Positions 1 through 8,053 of a DNA stretch of 64,000 nucleotides are shown here, piece by piece; the first letter of the stretch is position 1; each line of letters opens with the position of its first letter. The translations under genes were made by a program, and so were the position numbers. Under the pieces are notes generated by a model that did no database searches, was not told the DNA's origin, and worked only from the letters and a program-made list of their open reading frames with translations. The DNA lies in NCBI GenBank assembly GCA_963728195.1, contig CAVSIX010000001.1, positions 23,879 through 87,878 of the forward strand, read 5' to 3'. This DNA is from Sva-07 sp963728195 (lineage in GTDB: Bacteria > Actinomycetota > Acidimicrobiia > Acidimicrobiales > Ilumatobacteraceae).

Positions 1-97
1 CGAGCGGCTGATGCCGTTCGCCATGGGCGTGATCGTCGTCCTGGCGATGCTGATGTTCACCGGCCTGTACCTCGACATCACGCAGCCGATCGGCTGA
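1..97 (+). CDS. C-terminal end of a site-2 protease (RseP/Rip1-like), partial
   Basis: Only the last 31 codons are present, reading ERLMPFAMGVIVVLAMLMF and ending ITQPIG before TGA at 95-97. What is seen is one hydrophobic segment followed by a short polar tail. The identity rests mainly on context: in actinobacteria the intramembrane zinc protease gene (rip1/rseP) usually lies directly upstream of ispG, and the short DITQPIG-type end after the last transmembrane helix fits that family. The stop is 7 nt from the ispG start, so the two are probably co-transcribed. The catalytic HExxH region lies outside the window, so the call cannot be confirmed here. Confidence 0.6.
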   Translation, partial: ERLMPFAMGVIVVLAMLMFTGLYLDITQPIG

Positions 98-104
98 TCG
101 GTTC

Positions 105-1334
105 GTGGACGTCTCCAGCGCTCTCGTCGCTCGCAAGCCGACCCGCCAGATCTCGGTCGGCAACGTGAAGGTGGGCGGCGATGCGCCGATCACCGTGCAG
201 TCGATGACGATCACCAAGACCGCCGACGTCGAGGGCACACTCCAGCAGATCTATGCGCTCGCTGCGGCGGGCGCCGACATCGTGCGGTGCACGTGCAACG
301 AGACCGAGGCCGCCGAGGGTCTGGCGCAGATCGTGCCGCGGTCGCCGGTACCGATCATCGCCGACATCCACCACCAGTACAAGATGGCGCTCGCGGCGAT
401 GGAAGCGGGCGTCCATGGTCTGCGTCTCAATCCTGGCAACATCCGCAAGCCCGAGCACATCAAGGCGGTCGCCGCCGAGGCGAAGGATCGTGGCATCCCG
501 ATCCGCATCGGCGTGAACGCCGGCTCGCTCGATCCGTCGCTCTACGAGAAGTACGGCAGCGCCACACCGGAGGCGATGGTCGAGTCAGCGCAGCAGGAGA
601 TCGCCTACTTCGACGAGGTCGGCTTCGAGGCGATCAAGATCTCGGTCAAGGCGTCGAGCGTGCCGTTGATGGTCGAGGCGTACCGCCAACTGTCCGAGGT
701 CACCGATCACCCACTGCATCTCGGTGTCACCGAGGCCGGCCCACCTCCCGGCGGGCTGATCAAGGCCACCGCCGGCATCGCCACGCTGCTGATGGAGGGC
801 ATCGGCGACACGATCAGGTATTCGCTCACCGCCGACCCGGTCGAGGAGGCACGCGCAGGGCGCCAGTTGCTCGAAGCGCTCGGTCTCCGCGAGCGCAAGA
901 ACGTCGATCTGATCGCGTGCCCGTCGTGCGGTCGCGCCGAGGTCGACGTGATCGAGGTCGCCAACCGGGCGATGGAGGCGTTCGCCGATCGCGAGATCCC
1001 GCTGCAGATCGCGGTGATGGGCTGCGTCGTCAACGGTCCCGGCGAGGCACGCGACGCCGACCTCGGCATCGCCGCCGGCAACAAGCGCGGCCACCTGTTC
1101 GTGAAGGGTCAGAACGTCGCCGTCGTGCCCGAGGACGAGATGGTCGGCCAGCTCGTCGAGTGGGCCGAGTTCATCCAGGAGCACGGTGTCGATGCCGCAC
1201 TCGCCCGTGTGGACCTCGTCAAGGCCGCCCGCGAGGCCGAGAAGGATCGTGCCCGCCTGCTCGACGAACAGGGCACCGACGCCAATCACGCCGGCGAGAA
1301 GATCGTCGAGATCCGCAAGACCACCCGCTCCTGA
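105..1334 (+). CDS. ispG: 4-hydroxy-3-methylbut-2-enyl diphosphate synthase (flavodoxin/ferredoxin)
   Basis: IspG (GcpE) converts 2-C-methyl-D-erythritol 2,4-cyclodiphosphate to HMBPP in the MEP isoprenoid pathway, using a [4Fe-4S] cluster. The 409-residue protein has the family start (PTRQISVGNVKVGG, then ITVQSMTITKTADV), the TIM-barrel segment RLNPGNIRKPEHIK, and the cluster ligands CPSC near residue 272 and the Cys of GCVVNGPGE near 306, where the fourth ligand Glu also sits. Length matches the single-barrel bacterial form. The start is GTG at 105, 7 nt after the upstream protease stop, so it is likely read from the upstream promoter. It is followed by two copies of the 61-bp repeat and then the convergent manA gene. 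Confidence 0.95.
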   Translation: MDVSSALVARKPTRQISVGNVKVGGDAPITVQSMTITKTADVEGTLQQIYALAAAGADIVRCTCNETEAAEGLAQIVPRSPVPIIADIHHQYKMALAAMEAGVHGLRLNPGNIRKPEHIKAVAAEAKDRGIPIRIGVNAGSLDPSLYEKYGSATPEAMVESAQQEIAYFDEVGFEAIKISVKASSVPLMVEAYRQLSEVTDHPLHLGVTEAGPPPGGLIKATAGIATLLMEGIGDTIRYSLTADPVEEARAGRQLLEALGLRERKNVDLIACPSCGRAEVDVIEVANRAMEAFADREIPLQIAVMGCVVNGPGEARDADLGIAAGNKRGHLFVKGQNVAVVPEDEMVGQLVEWAEFIQEHGVDAALARVDLVKAAREAEKDRARLLDEQGTDANHAGEKIVEIRKTTRS

Positions 1335-1355
1335 GTCTCCGCCGCCCATCGCTGC

Positions 1356-1454
1356 GATGAGCGAAGCGACGCTCTGTGGTCGGTTCGCTCATCGGTGGAG
1401 GAAGGGCTGGGGTTGCGATGAGCGAAGCGACGCTCTGTGGTCGGTTCGCTCATC
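1356..1454 (+). repeat. 38-bp palindromic repeat, two units at 61-bp period (array A)
   Basis: Units at 1356-1393 and 1417-1454 have arms GATGAGCGAA and TTCGCTCATC around an 18-nt core (here GCGACGCTCTGTGGTCGG). They are separated by a 23-nt purine-rich spacer (1394-1416). The distance between unit starts is 61 bp, as in every other multimeric array of this family in the window. The array sits between the convergent 3' ends of ispG and manA. Confidence 0.9.
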
Positions 1455-1472
1455 GGTGGGGGGAGGGAGCGG

Positions 1473-2447
1473 TCAGGGGGTGGTGACGACGAACGTGGCG
1501 GTCGTGGCGGTCAGGGCCGTGCCAGGGGCGAGGTAGAGCGTCCGGCCGCCGAGGTCGACGGCCAGCTCGTGACCCGTCGAGGTGTGCGTGCGGCCCGGTT
1601 CGATGCGCACGAGCGTGCAACCGGCCTCGGGAAGCGGATACCGGCCGGCACGGGCGGCGGACTTCATCACCGGTTCGGCAAGCGGTGTGGTGTCGAGGAT
1701 GCGCAGCAGTTCGTCGACGTCGACGGTCTTGTCGGTCAGGCCGCCGCGCACGACGTTGTCACTGGCGCCCATCAGCTCGACGCCGGCGCCTCCGAGATAC
1801 GCATGGAGGTTCCCGGCCGTCAGGTGAATCGCCTCGCCGGGCTGGAGGACCACGCGATTGAGCAGCAACGTCACCACGACGCTCGGATCGTCGGGGTATT
1901 CGGCCGCGAGCTGCGTGACCAGCTCGGCTTCCGGACGCTGGCTACGAGCGCACGCCATGATGGTCGGGCCGGGATCGATCCGTCCCCGGTACAAGTCCTC
2001 GATGACGGCACCGACACCGTCGGAGCGGAGGGCCGCCGCGAGCGGCTCGGCGCCGAGCGCTCCGAGCAGCGTGAGCGTGGCGGCGACCGGCCGGATGCCG
2101 CACAGCGCATCGAAGCGGGTCAGCGCACACAGCAGCTCGGGCTTGGCCCGATCGTCGGGATACACGCCGCGGGCATGCCCGTCGACGGCCTGCTCGCGGG
2201 TCGGGTGCGCCTGCAGCGACAGCGGTCGGGCGGCGGCGAGCACCTTCAGCAGGTAGGGCAGCTCGCCGGTGATGTCGGCGAGTGGCCCGTCGGCGGTCGT
2301 CGCCGGGCCGTTGGGGTGGGTGCCGAGCCACAGCTCGGCCCAGGGCCGGCCATCGGCGGTGGTGTGCAGCAGTTGGGGGATGAACGTGCGGTCACCCCAC
2401 GTGTAGTGCTGGACCACGCCGGTGACCGCGACGGCAGCGGTGGTCAT
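1473..2447 (-). CDS. manA: mannose-6-phosphate isomerase, class I
   Basis: ManA interconverts mannose 6-phosphate and fructose 6-phosphate, feeding mannose-containing glycans and GDP-mannose. The 324-residue protein shows type I PMI zinc-site motifs: LSLQAHPTREQA near residue 80, the RAKPELLCALTRF segment near residue 110 with a zinc-ligand Glu, and HLTAGNLHAYLGG near residue 215. It is shorter than enteric ManA (about 390) but typical for actinobacterial forms. The start ATG at 2447 lies 6 nt after the stop of the metallo-hydrolase gene, so it is the last gene of the mscR operon. The functional link to mycothiol is indirect. Confidence 0.9.
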   Translation of the reverse strand: MTTAAVAVTGVVQHYTWGDRTFIPQLLHTTADGRPWAELWLGTHPNGPATTADGPLADITGELPYLLKVLAAARPLSLQAHPTREQAVDGHARGVYPDDRAKPELLCALTRFDALCGIRPVAATLTLLGALGAEPLAAALRSDGVGAVIEDLYRGRIDPGPTIMACARSQRPEAELVTQLAAEYPDDPSVVVTLLLNRVVLQPGEAIHLTAGNLHAYLGGAGVELMGASDNVVRGGLTDKTVDVDELLRILDTTPLAEPVMKSAARAGRYPLPEAGCTLVRIEPGRTHTSTGHELAVDLGGRTLYLAPGTALTATTATFVVTTP

Positions 2448-2453
2448 CGGCGC

Positions 2454-3080
2454 TCAGATCCCGAGTTCGGCGGCGCGCACCAGCACGCCGTCGCGCTCGT
2501 CGCCGATCGTGGTGGAGTCGCCATGGCCCGTGTGCACGATCGTGTGGTCGGGCAGGGCGAGCAGTGTGTCGCGGATCGAACGGAGGATCGTCGGCTCGTC
2601 GCTGAAGCTGCGCCCGGTCGCTCCCGGTCCGCCACAGAACAGCGTGTCGCCGCTGAAGACCAGACCGGAGGCGGCGTCGTGGAAGCTGCAGCATCCGGGG
2701 GAGTGGCCCGGCGTGTGCAACACGGCCAGGTCGTGGCCGCCGACGTGCAGTTCCCCGCCGGGTGTCAGTGCACGGTCCGGGGAGTCGGCGGGCCACACCA
2801 CGTCCCACAGCATCCGGTCGGCGTCGTGCAGCAGGATCGGTGCATCGACGGCGTCGCGCAGTGGCACGGCGACGTTGATGTGGTCGTTGTGGCCGTGGGT
2901 CAGCACGATGCCGGCCACGCGTCGCCCGTTGATCGCATCGACGATCGGTCGGTGATCATGGGCGGCGTCGAACACGATCACCTCGCGGTCGTCGCCCACG
3001 ATCCAGATGTTGTTGGTGACCTCCCACTCGCCGCCGTCGAGCGCGAAGATCCCGTCGGTCGTGACCAGCTCGATGCTCAT
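2454..3080 (-). CDS. metallo-beta-lactamase fold hydrolase
   Basis: The 208-residue single-domain protein has the metal-binding motif VLTHGHNDHINVA near residue 60 (HxHxDH), a third ligand in LHTPGHSPGC near residue 125 and the Asp of FSGDTLFCGG. This is the glyoxalase II-like branch of the superfamily. The gene lies 4 nt downstream of mscR. The same pairing is known in mycobacteria, where an MBL protein follows the mycothiol-dependent formaldehyde/nitrosothiol reductase. A thioester hydrolase acting on S-formylmycothiol, the product of MscR, is therefore an attractive but unproven role. Confidence 0.85.
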   Translation of the reverse strand: MSIELVTTDGIFALDGGEWEVTNNIWIVGDDREVIVFDAAHDHRPIVDAINGRRVAGIVLTHGHNDHINVAVPLRDAVDAPILLHDADRMLWDVVWPADSPDRALTPGGELHVGGHDLAVLHTPGHSPGCCSFHDAASGLVFSGDTLFCGGPGATGRSFSDEPTILRSIRDTLLALPDHTIVHTGHGDSTTIGDERDGVLVRAAELGI

Positions 3081-3084
3081 CGGC

Positions 3085-4194
3085 TCACTTCGTACCCGTG
3101 GGTGCGGTGTCGAACACGACGACGCTGCGGAGCACTTCGCCGCGCTCCATCTTGTGGAACGCCTCTTCGACGCCGTCGAGCCCGATCGTCTCCGACACGA
3201 ACCCGTCGAGGTCGAGGCGGCCCTGGAGGTAGAGGTCGATCAGCATCGGGAAGTCGCGCGACGGCAGGCAGTCGCCGTACCACGACGACTTGAGCGCACC
3301 GCCACGACCGAACACGTCGATGAACGGCAGCTCCAGGGTCATCTCCGGATTGGGCACACCGACGAGCACGACGGTGCCCGCCAGGTCACGAGCCTGGAAC
3401 GCCTGCTTGTAGACCTCGGGATGGCCGATCGCCTCGATGCAGACGTCGGCACCGAAGCCACCCGTCACCGACCGGACGAACTCGACGGGGTCGGTCTGGC
3501 GGGAGTTGCACACGTGCGTGGCGCCGAACCCCTTGGCCCACTCGAGCTTGCGGTCGTCGATGTCGACGCCGACGATCGTCGATGCGCCGGCGAGGCGGGC
3601 ACCGGCGATCGCAGCATCTCCGACGCCGCCGCAACCGAACACGGCGACCGACTGGCCACGGGTGACGCCGGCGGTGTTGAGTACGGCGCCGATACCTGCC
3701 ATCACGCCGCAGCCGAGCAGGCCGGCGGCCGCTGGTGAGGCGGCGGGGTCGACCTTGGTGCACTGGCCGGCGGCGACGAGCGTCTTGTCGCAGAACGCCC
3801 CGATGCCGAGCGCCGGTGACAATTCCGTGCCGTCGGTGAGCGTCATCTTCTGCGTCGCGTTGTGGGTGTCGAAGCAGTACTGCGGCTGGCCCCGGCGGCA
3901 CGCTCGGCAGTTGCCGCAGACGGCGCGCCAGTTGAGGATGACGTAGTCGCCGGGGGCCACGTCGGTGACGCCGTCGCCGACCGACTCGACCACGCCGGCA
4001 GCCTCGTGGCCGAGCAGGAACGGGAACTCGTCGTTGATGCCGCCCTCGCGGTAGTGCAGGTCGGTGTGGCACACGCCGCAGGCCTGGATCACCACGACCG
4101 CCTCACCTGGCCCCGGATCGGGGACGACGATGGTCTCCATCGTCACGGGTTCGCCCTTGGCGCGGGCGATGATGCCTCGAACTTCCTGACTCAT
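3085..4194 (-). CDS. mscR: S-(hydroxymethyl)mycothiol dehydrogenase / nitrosomycothiol reductase
   Basis: This is a zinc-dependent medium-chain dehydrogenase that oxidises the formaldehyde-mycothiol adduct and can reduce S-nitrosomycothiol. The 369-residue protein has catalytic-zinc Cys in QACGVCHTDLHYREGG, GHEAAG, structural-zinc cysteines in CGNCRACRRGQPQYC near residue 95, and a Rossmann motif GCGGVG near residue 205. The segments ALGIGAFCDKTLV and GALKSSWYGDCLP are characteristic of the mycothiol enzyme. I chose ATG at 4194 because the protein then begins MSQEVRGIIARAK like relatives, and a TACCTT hexamer lies 7 nt upstream, suggesting a leaderless transcript. It heads an operon with the MBL hydrolase and manA. 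Confidence 0.92.
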   Translation of the reverse strand: MSQEVRGIIARAKGEPVTMETIVVPDPGPGEAVVVIQACGVCHTDLHYREGGINDEFPFLLGHEAAGVVESVGDGVTDVAPGDYVILNWRAVCGNCRACRRGQPQYCFDTHNATQKMTLTDGTELSPALGIGAFCDKTLVAAGQCTKVDPAASPAAAGLLGCGVMAGIGAVLNTAGVTRGQSVAVFGCGGVGDAAIAGARLAGASTIVGVDIDDRKLEWAKGFGATHVCNSRQTDPVEFVRSVTGGFGADVCIEAIGHPEVYKQAFQARDLAGTVVLVGVPNPEMTLELPFIDVFGRGGALKSSWYGDCLPSRDFPMLIDLYLQGRLDLDGFVSETIGLDGVEEAFHKMERGEVLRSVVVFDTAPTGTK

Positions 4195-4201
4195 CCCTGC
4201 G

Positions 4202-4207
4202 AAGGTA
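4202..4207 (-). promoter_or_regulatory. -10-like hexamer for leaderless mscR
   Basis: TACCTT on the minus strand, with 7 nt (CGCAGGG) before the mscR ATG at 4194. The spacing implies transcription starting at or next to the start codon. No clear -35 is seen. Confidence 0.5.
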
Positions 4208-4316
4208 GCGCCCCGGCGGACCTGCACGGGATCCTTCGAGCACACCGGGTCGCGGGTCGGCGCTCCGGCGTGTGAATTGTGTGGAACCGGAGCCGGACGG
4301 ACAACGTCGAAACACC

Positions 4317-5174
4317 ATGAAGAAGCGAATCGTTCCCGTTCTGCTCGTCGCCGCGCTGGGTCTCGCCGCCTGCGGGAGCGACTCCGACTCGCCGGCTGCC
4401 GACGACTCGCTGCCGCCGGTCGCCGAGGGCTACCAGCACCCGACCGGCGCAGACGACGTCGTCGTGGAGTACGCCGAGGTCGGCGGCTTCGTCCCACGGG
4501 AGTTCGCATTCCAGCAGACACCGAACGTGCTCGTGTCCGGCGACGGCCGCGTCTTCGGCCCCGGCGCCCAGATTGCGATCTTCCCGGGACCGCTGCTGCC
4601 TGCGGTGCAGGTGCAGCCGATCACCGAGGAGGGCATCCAGGCGATCCTGGCGGCCGCCGACGAGGCCGGACTCCTGCAGGAGGTGGACTACGAGCAGCCG
4701 ACCAATGTCGCCGACGCGACGACCGCCCGAGTGACGATCAGCGTCAACGGCGAGACCTACGTGCACGAGGCGTATGCACTCGGGCTGGCGCTGCCGGGGG
4801 AGGACGGCCAGGAGACCACGCCGCAGCGCCAGGCGCTCGCCGACTTCATCGCCGAGCTGAACGATCTGCCCACGCTCGTCGGCGCCGACGCACTGGGCGA
4901 GCAGACGATCTTCGAGCCGAGCGAGTTCGCGATCGAGGCGCTCGTCGTCGACGACCTGTCGGCGTACGGAGCCGACGGCATCGAGCCGACGGTGGTCGAC
5001 TGGCCCGCCGACGTGAGCGTGCGCCTCGCCGACGCCAGCGAGTGCACGGTCGTGCCTGCCGCCGAAGTCGGCGAGACCCTCGCAGCGGCGAATCAACTGA
5101 CGTTCTTCGACGATGGCGGCGTCACCTATCAGGTGCTCGCTCGCCCTGTGCTGCCCGGGTCGACCTGCGGGTGA
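4317..5174 (+). CDS. predicted lipoprotein of unknown function
   Basis: The 285-residue protein starts MKKRIVPVLLVAALGLAACGS, a textbook lipoprotein signal with lipobox LAAC, followed by an acidic Ser/Asp/Pro linker. It is therefore expected to be anchored on the outer face of the cytoplasmic membrane. The remainder is acidic, with no motif I recognise. One segment (VQPITEEGIQAILAAADEAGLL) resembles uncharacterised actinobacterial lipoproteins with a repeated beta/alpha layout. I chose ATG 4317 because an upstream in-frame extension would bury the signal peptide. A 7-bp inverted repeat (GCTCCGG at 4262-4268, CCGGAGC at 4287-4293) lies in the leader. The gene is divergent from mscR. Confidence 0.8.
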   Translation: MKKRIVPVLLVAALGLAACGSDSDSPAADDSLPPVAEGYQHPTGADDVVVEYAEVGGFVPREFAFQQTPNVLVSGDGRVFGPGAQIAIFPGPLLPAVQVQPITEEGIQAILAAADEAGLLQEVDYEQPTNVADATTARVTISVNGETYVHEAYALGLALPGEDGQETTPQRQALADFIAELNDLPTLVGADALGEQTIFEPSEFAIEALVVDDLSAYGADGIEPTVVDWPADVSVRLADASECTVVPAAEVGETLAAANQLTFFDDGGVTYQVLARPVLPGSTCG

Positions 5175-5192
5175 CCGTTACGCGATGGTCCG

Positions 5193-5223
5193 TCACGCCT
5201 GGGGTCTGACCCCAGGCGTGACG
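5193..5223. repeat. 31-bp palindrome, GGGGTC-T-GACCCC family, copy 1
   Basis: This is a perfect inverted repeat: arm GTCACGCCTGGGGTC, a single T, then GACCCCAGGCGTGAC. It lies between the convergent lipoprotein and nucS genes, so it could act as a bidirectional terminator. Relative to copies 2 and 3 it carries a compensatory pair (GTCAC with GTGAC instead of GTTAC with GTAAC), which supports a paired structure. Confidence 0.85.
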
Positions 5224-5228
5224 ATCGG

Positions 5229-5888
5229 TCAGAAGAGGCGGAGGTCGTCGGGCTTCATGCCGCGGAGGTCGTCGTAGTCGACCTCGACCCAGCGGAAGCC
5301 GCGGGCTTCGGCGAGCACCTTGGCCTGCGGCTTGACCACCTGGGCGACGAACACACCGCGGATCTCGCCGAGCGACGAGTCGAGCCGCAGGCGTTCGATG
5401 TAGCGCGCGAGCTGCTCGACGCCGTCGATCTCGCCGCGCCGCTTCACCTCGACGGCGACCACCGTGTCGGAGAGGTCCCGGCACACGAGATCGATCGGTC
5501 CGATCGCCGTCGGATACTCCCGGCGAACGAGCGTCAGACCCTCCTCGATCGCGTGCGGGCTGGCTGCGAGCAGCTCCTGCAGGTGCGCTTCGACGCCGTC
5601 CTTCTGCAATCCGGGGTCCTCGCCCAACTCCGCCGACACGTCGCTGAGCACCTCGTGCAGCGTGATCGTCAGCGTCTCCTTCTTCGGATTGGTCACCACC
5701 CAGTGATCTCCGTTGTCGGTGAGCGTGTTGGGGGCGTTCATCCAGTTCAACGGCTTGTACGCCCCGCCGTCGGCGTGGATCGCGACGCAACCGTCGGCCT
5801 TCACCATGATCAGGCGGGTGGCCTCGGGGAGGTGGGCGTCGAGCCGACCGGAGTAGTCGACGGAACAGCGGGCGATCACCAGGCGCAC
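5229..5888 (-). CDS. nucS: mismatch-specific endonuclease NucS (EndoMS)
   Basis: NucS cleaves mismatched or branched DNA and provides non-canonical mismatch repair in actinobacteria that lack MutS/MutL. The 219-residue protein has the N-terminal beta domain (VRLVIARCSVDYSGRL, then YKPLNWMNAP) and a RecB-like nuclease core with GPIDLVCRD and VAVEVKRRGEIDG, giving the D...ExK catalytic set. I chose GTG 5888 because it gives the family N-terminus and lies 11 nt after the stop of the upstream UbiB-like gene. Extending further upstream runs into that gene's antisense frame. Probably co-transcribed with the kinase-like gene. Confidence 0.93.
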   Translation of the reverse strand: MRLVIARCSVDYSGRLDAHLPEATRLIMVKADGCVAIHADGGAYKPLNWMNAPNTLTDNGDHWVVTNPKKETLTITLHEVLSDVSAELGEDPGLQKDGVEAHLQELLAASPHAIEEGLTLVRREYPTAIGPIDLVCRDLSDTVVAVEVKRRGEIDGVEQLARYIERLRLDSSLGEIRGVFVAQVVKPQAKVLAEARGFRWVEVDYDDLRGMKPDDLRLF

Positions 5889-5899
5889 GAGCGGCGACG

Positions 5900-7525
5900 C
5901 TACTTGTCGAGCCGGGGACGTTCGGCTTCGACGTGCTCGCGCATGCGCTTCTGGATCAGTTCGCGACGTTCTTGCAGCTCCCGGTACGTCACGCGGTTCA
6001 CCGTCGGGTCGAGCCCCATCGACGCCTTCACGCCGTCCATGTCGAACTCGACGGCGCTCGGGTCGACGCCGAGTTCGCGTCCGAGGCGCTCGCCGTGCTT
6101 CTGGGCGAACAGCATCGAGATGTTCGCCACCTCGCCGAGCAGGTCGAGCTCCGGCGCGAGGCGAGCGATCGCTCCGTCGAGAAACACCATGTTCTTCACG
6201 TACAGCATCAGCTCCTTGGGAAGCTTCGCGCCGTAGCCGAGGAGCGCCTTGACGACACGCTGCACCTCCTTGACCATCTCCTCGCCGGTCAGCGTGGTGG
6301 GGTCGATCACGTCTTCTTCGAGGCGCAGATCCCTGATCACCGCCTCGAGGTCGGTGTCGATCGGCAGGGCCCCGAGATCGCGCAGCGCCGCCATCTGGCC
6401 CCGAACGTCGTTGGTGGTGGCGCCGAGCATCAACCGCAGGAAGGCGTTGCGTCGCGCACCGCTGAGGCGTCCGACGATGCCGTAGTCGAGCAGTGCGGTG
6501 CGGCCGTCGGCGAGCACGAACAGGTTGCCGCCGTGGAGGTCGCCGTGGAAGATGCCCTCCACGATCGCGCCCTCCATGAAGGCGATCATCGCAGTCCGCA
6601 CGACCTCCTCGGTGTCGATGCCGGCGTCCTGCATGCCGACGACGTCGTCGAAGTTGAAGCCGTACACCCGCTCCATCACCAGCACCCGGCGAGTGACCAG
6701 CCTCGGGTGCGGACGCGGGACGATGTACTGGTGCTGGTCGAGGTCGTGGAGCATCGCGGCGACGTCGAGCATGTTGGCCGCCTCCATCCGGAAGTCGAGT
6801 TCCTCGACGATCGTCTCTGCGAACAGCTCGACGAGCGCCGGCGGATTGGCCAGTGCGGCGACCGGGATGCGCCCGACGAGGTACGGCGCGAGCCACGACA
6901 TCACCCGCAGGTCCTTGCGGACCAAGCGCGCCACGGTGGTGCGTTGCACCTTCACCACGACGTTCTCGCCGGTGCGTAGCGTCGCAGCGTGGACCTGGGC
7001 GATCGAGGCGGCGGCGAGCGGTGTCTCGTCGAACGACGAGAACACGTCCTCGAGGCGGGCACCGAGATCCTGCTCGACGGTGAGTCGCACCTCGTCGAAC
7101 GGCTCGGCCGGCACCTGGTCGCGGCACTTCTTGAACTCGCTCACCAGCTCGGCGGGGAACAGTCCCTCGCCCGATGAGATGATCTGGCCGAGCTTGATGT
7201 ACGTCGGGCCCAGCGCCTCGGCCGCCAGCCGGAGGCGGCGCGACACGTCGGCTCGACTCGCTTCGGGTGTGGCGAACCGGCTGCGCCGTTTCTTGAGCAT
7301 CCACGGGATGAGGGCCGTACCGAGATGGGTGACCACGGTCAGCACCCGCGAGCCCGGTGGCAGCTTCGAGGGTGCGGTCAGCCCGGGAACCTCGGCCTGG
7401 GCCCGACGGCGCAGCCGGGCGGCGACGTGCGACCATCGGATGTCGTCGCGGTCGAGCTCCCACGGCGCCTCGTCGGAGAACGAACCCCAGCCGAGATCCG
7501 AGGGGCGTCCGGTCTCGGAGGGCAT
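5900..7525 (-). CDS. ABC1/AarF/UbiB family atypical kinase
   Basis: The 541-residue protein belongs to the UbiB family of ATP-binding kinase-like proteins linked to quinone or lipid metabolism. Seen are the KxGQ signature (YIKLGQIISS near residue 110), an Ala-rich nucleotide loop (AAASIAQVHAA near 170) followed by VVVKVQRT, ELDFRMEAANM, the catalytic-loop-like FHGDLHGGNLF near 315 and the metal-binding LLDYGIVG. There is no Gly-rich protein-kinase loop, as expected for the family. I chose ATG 7525; an in-frame GTG three codons earlier is possible. nucS follows after 11 nt, and the VOC gene is divergent. Confidence 0.9.
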   Translation of the reverse strand: MPSETGRPSDLGWGSFSDEAPWELDRDDIRWSHVAARLRRRAQAEVPGLTAPSKLPPGSRVLTVVTHLGTALIPWMLKKRRSRFATPEASRADVSRRLRLAAEALGPTYIKLGQIISSGEGLFPAELVSEFKKCRDQVPAEPFDEVRLTVEQDLGARLEDVFSSFDETPLAAASIAQVHAATLRTGENVVVKVQRTTVARLVRKDLRVMSWLAPYLVGRIPVAALANPPALVELFAETIVEELDFRMEAANMLDVAAMLHDLDQHQYIVPRPHPRLVTRRVLVMERVYGFNFDDVVGMQDAGIDTEEVVRTAMIAFMEGAIVEGIFHGDLHGGNLFVLADGRTALLDYGIVGRLSGARRNAFLRLMLGATTNDVRGQMAALRDLGALPIDTDLEAVIRDLRLEEDVIDPTTLTGEEMVKEVQRVVKALLGYGAKLPKELMLYVKNMVFLDGAIARLAPELDLLGEVANISMLFAQKHGERLGRELGVDPSAVEFDMDGVKASMGLDPTVNRVTYRELQERRELIQKRMREHVEAERPRLDK

Positions 7526-7588
7526 GGCAGTCACCCCGACATGATGCCGGATTCTCGGAGATTCGTCGCCGCGAGGCAACATCGCGTC

Positions 7589-8053
7589 ATGACCAATCGT
7601 CCGTTCCGCGTCCTCGGGCTCCAACAGATCGCCATCGGTGGTCTCGACAAGGGAGCGCTCACCGGTCTGTGGACCGGGTTGCTCGGCGTCGACAAGGTCG
7701 GTGACTACGTCAGCGAGTCCGAGAACGTCGACGAGGACATCCTGCGTCTGGGCGCCGGACCCCATGGCGTGGAAATCGATCTGATGCAGCCGCTCGATCC
7801 TGAACGATCGCCGAAGGTGCACGTGCCGACGCTCAACCACCTCGGCGTGTGGATCGACGACCTCGCGGCCTGTGTCGACTGGTTGACCGAGCAGGGAGTG
7901 CGCTTCACGCCGGGCGGCATCCGAAAGGGCGCTGCCGGCCACGATGTCTGCTTCATCCACCCCAAGGGGAACGACGACTCGCCGCGCAGCGGTGAAGGTG
8001 TCCTGATCGAACTCGTGCAGGCGCCGCCCGACGTGATCGAAGCGCTGGGCTGA
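7589..8053 (+). CDS. VOC (glyoxalase/bleomycin resistance) superfamily protein
   Basis: The 154-residue protein has the paired beta-alpha-beta-beta-beta layout of VOC metalloenzymes: LGLQQIAIGG at the first strand, LNHLGVWIDDL at the second half and VLIELVQAP at the last strand. The usual first-strand His is Gln here, so the predicted metal set is Gln/His/Glu, as in glyoxalase I-type sites. The substrate is unknown. The TGA stop overlaps the ATG of the CoA-transferase gene (TGATG), so the two are translationally coupled, which points to a CoA-thioester-related role. Confidence 0.8.
   Translation: MTNRPFRVLGLQQIAIGGLDKGALTGLWTGLLGVDKVGDYVSESENVDEDILRLGAGPHGVEIDLMQPLDPERSPKVHVPTLNHLGVWIDDLAACVDWLTEQGVRFTPGGIRKGAAGHDVCFIHPKGNDDSPRSGEGVLIELVQAPPDVIEALG

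Noticed and set aside
1356..1460. Small proteins beginning MSEAPVCGRFAHRW (plus strand) or MSQxTxYRRFAHR (minus strand)
   Set aside because: These frames are produced by the palindromic repeat itself, since ATGAGCGAA occurs on both strands. They have no ribosome sites and recur at every copy.
5229..7463. A 744-residue nuclease fusion
   Set aside because: The N-terminal 525 residues are a shadow frame of the UbiB-like gene; NucS starts at GTG 5888.
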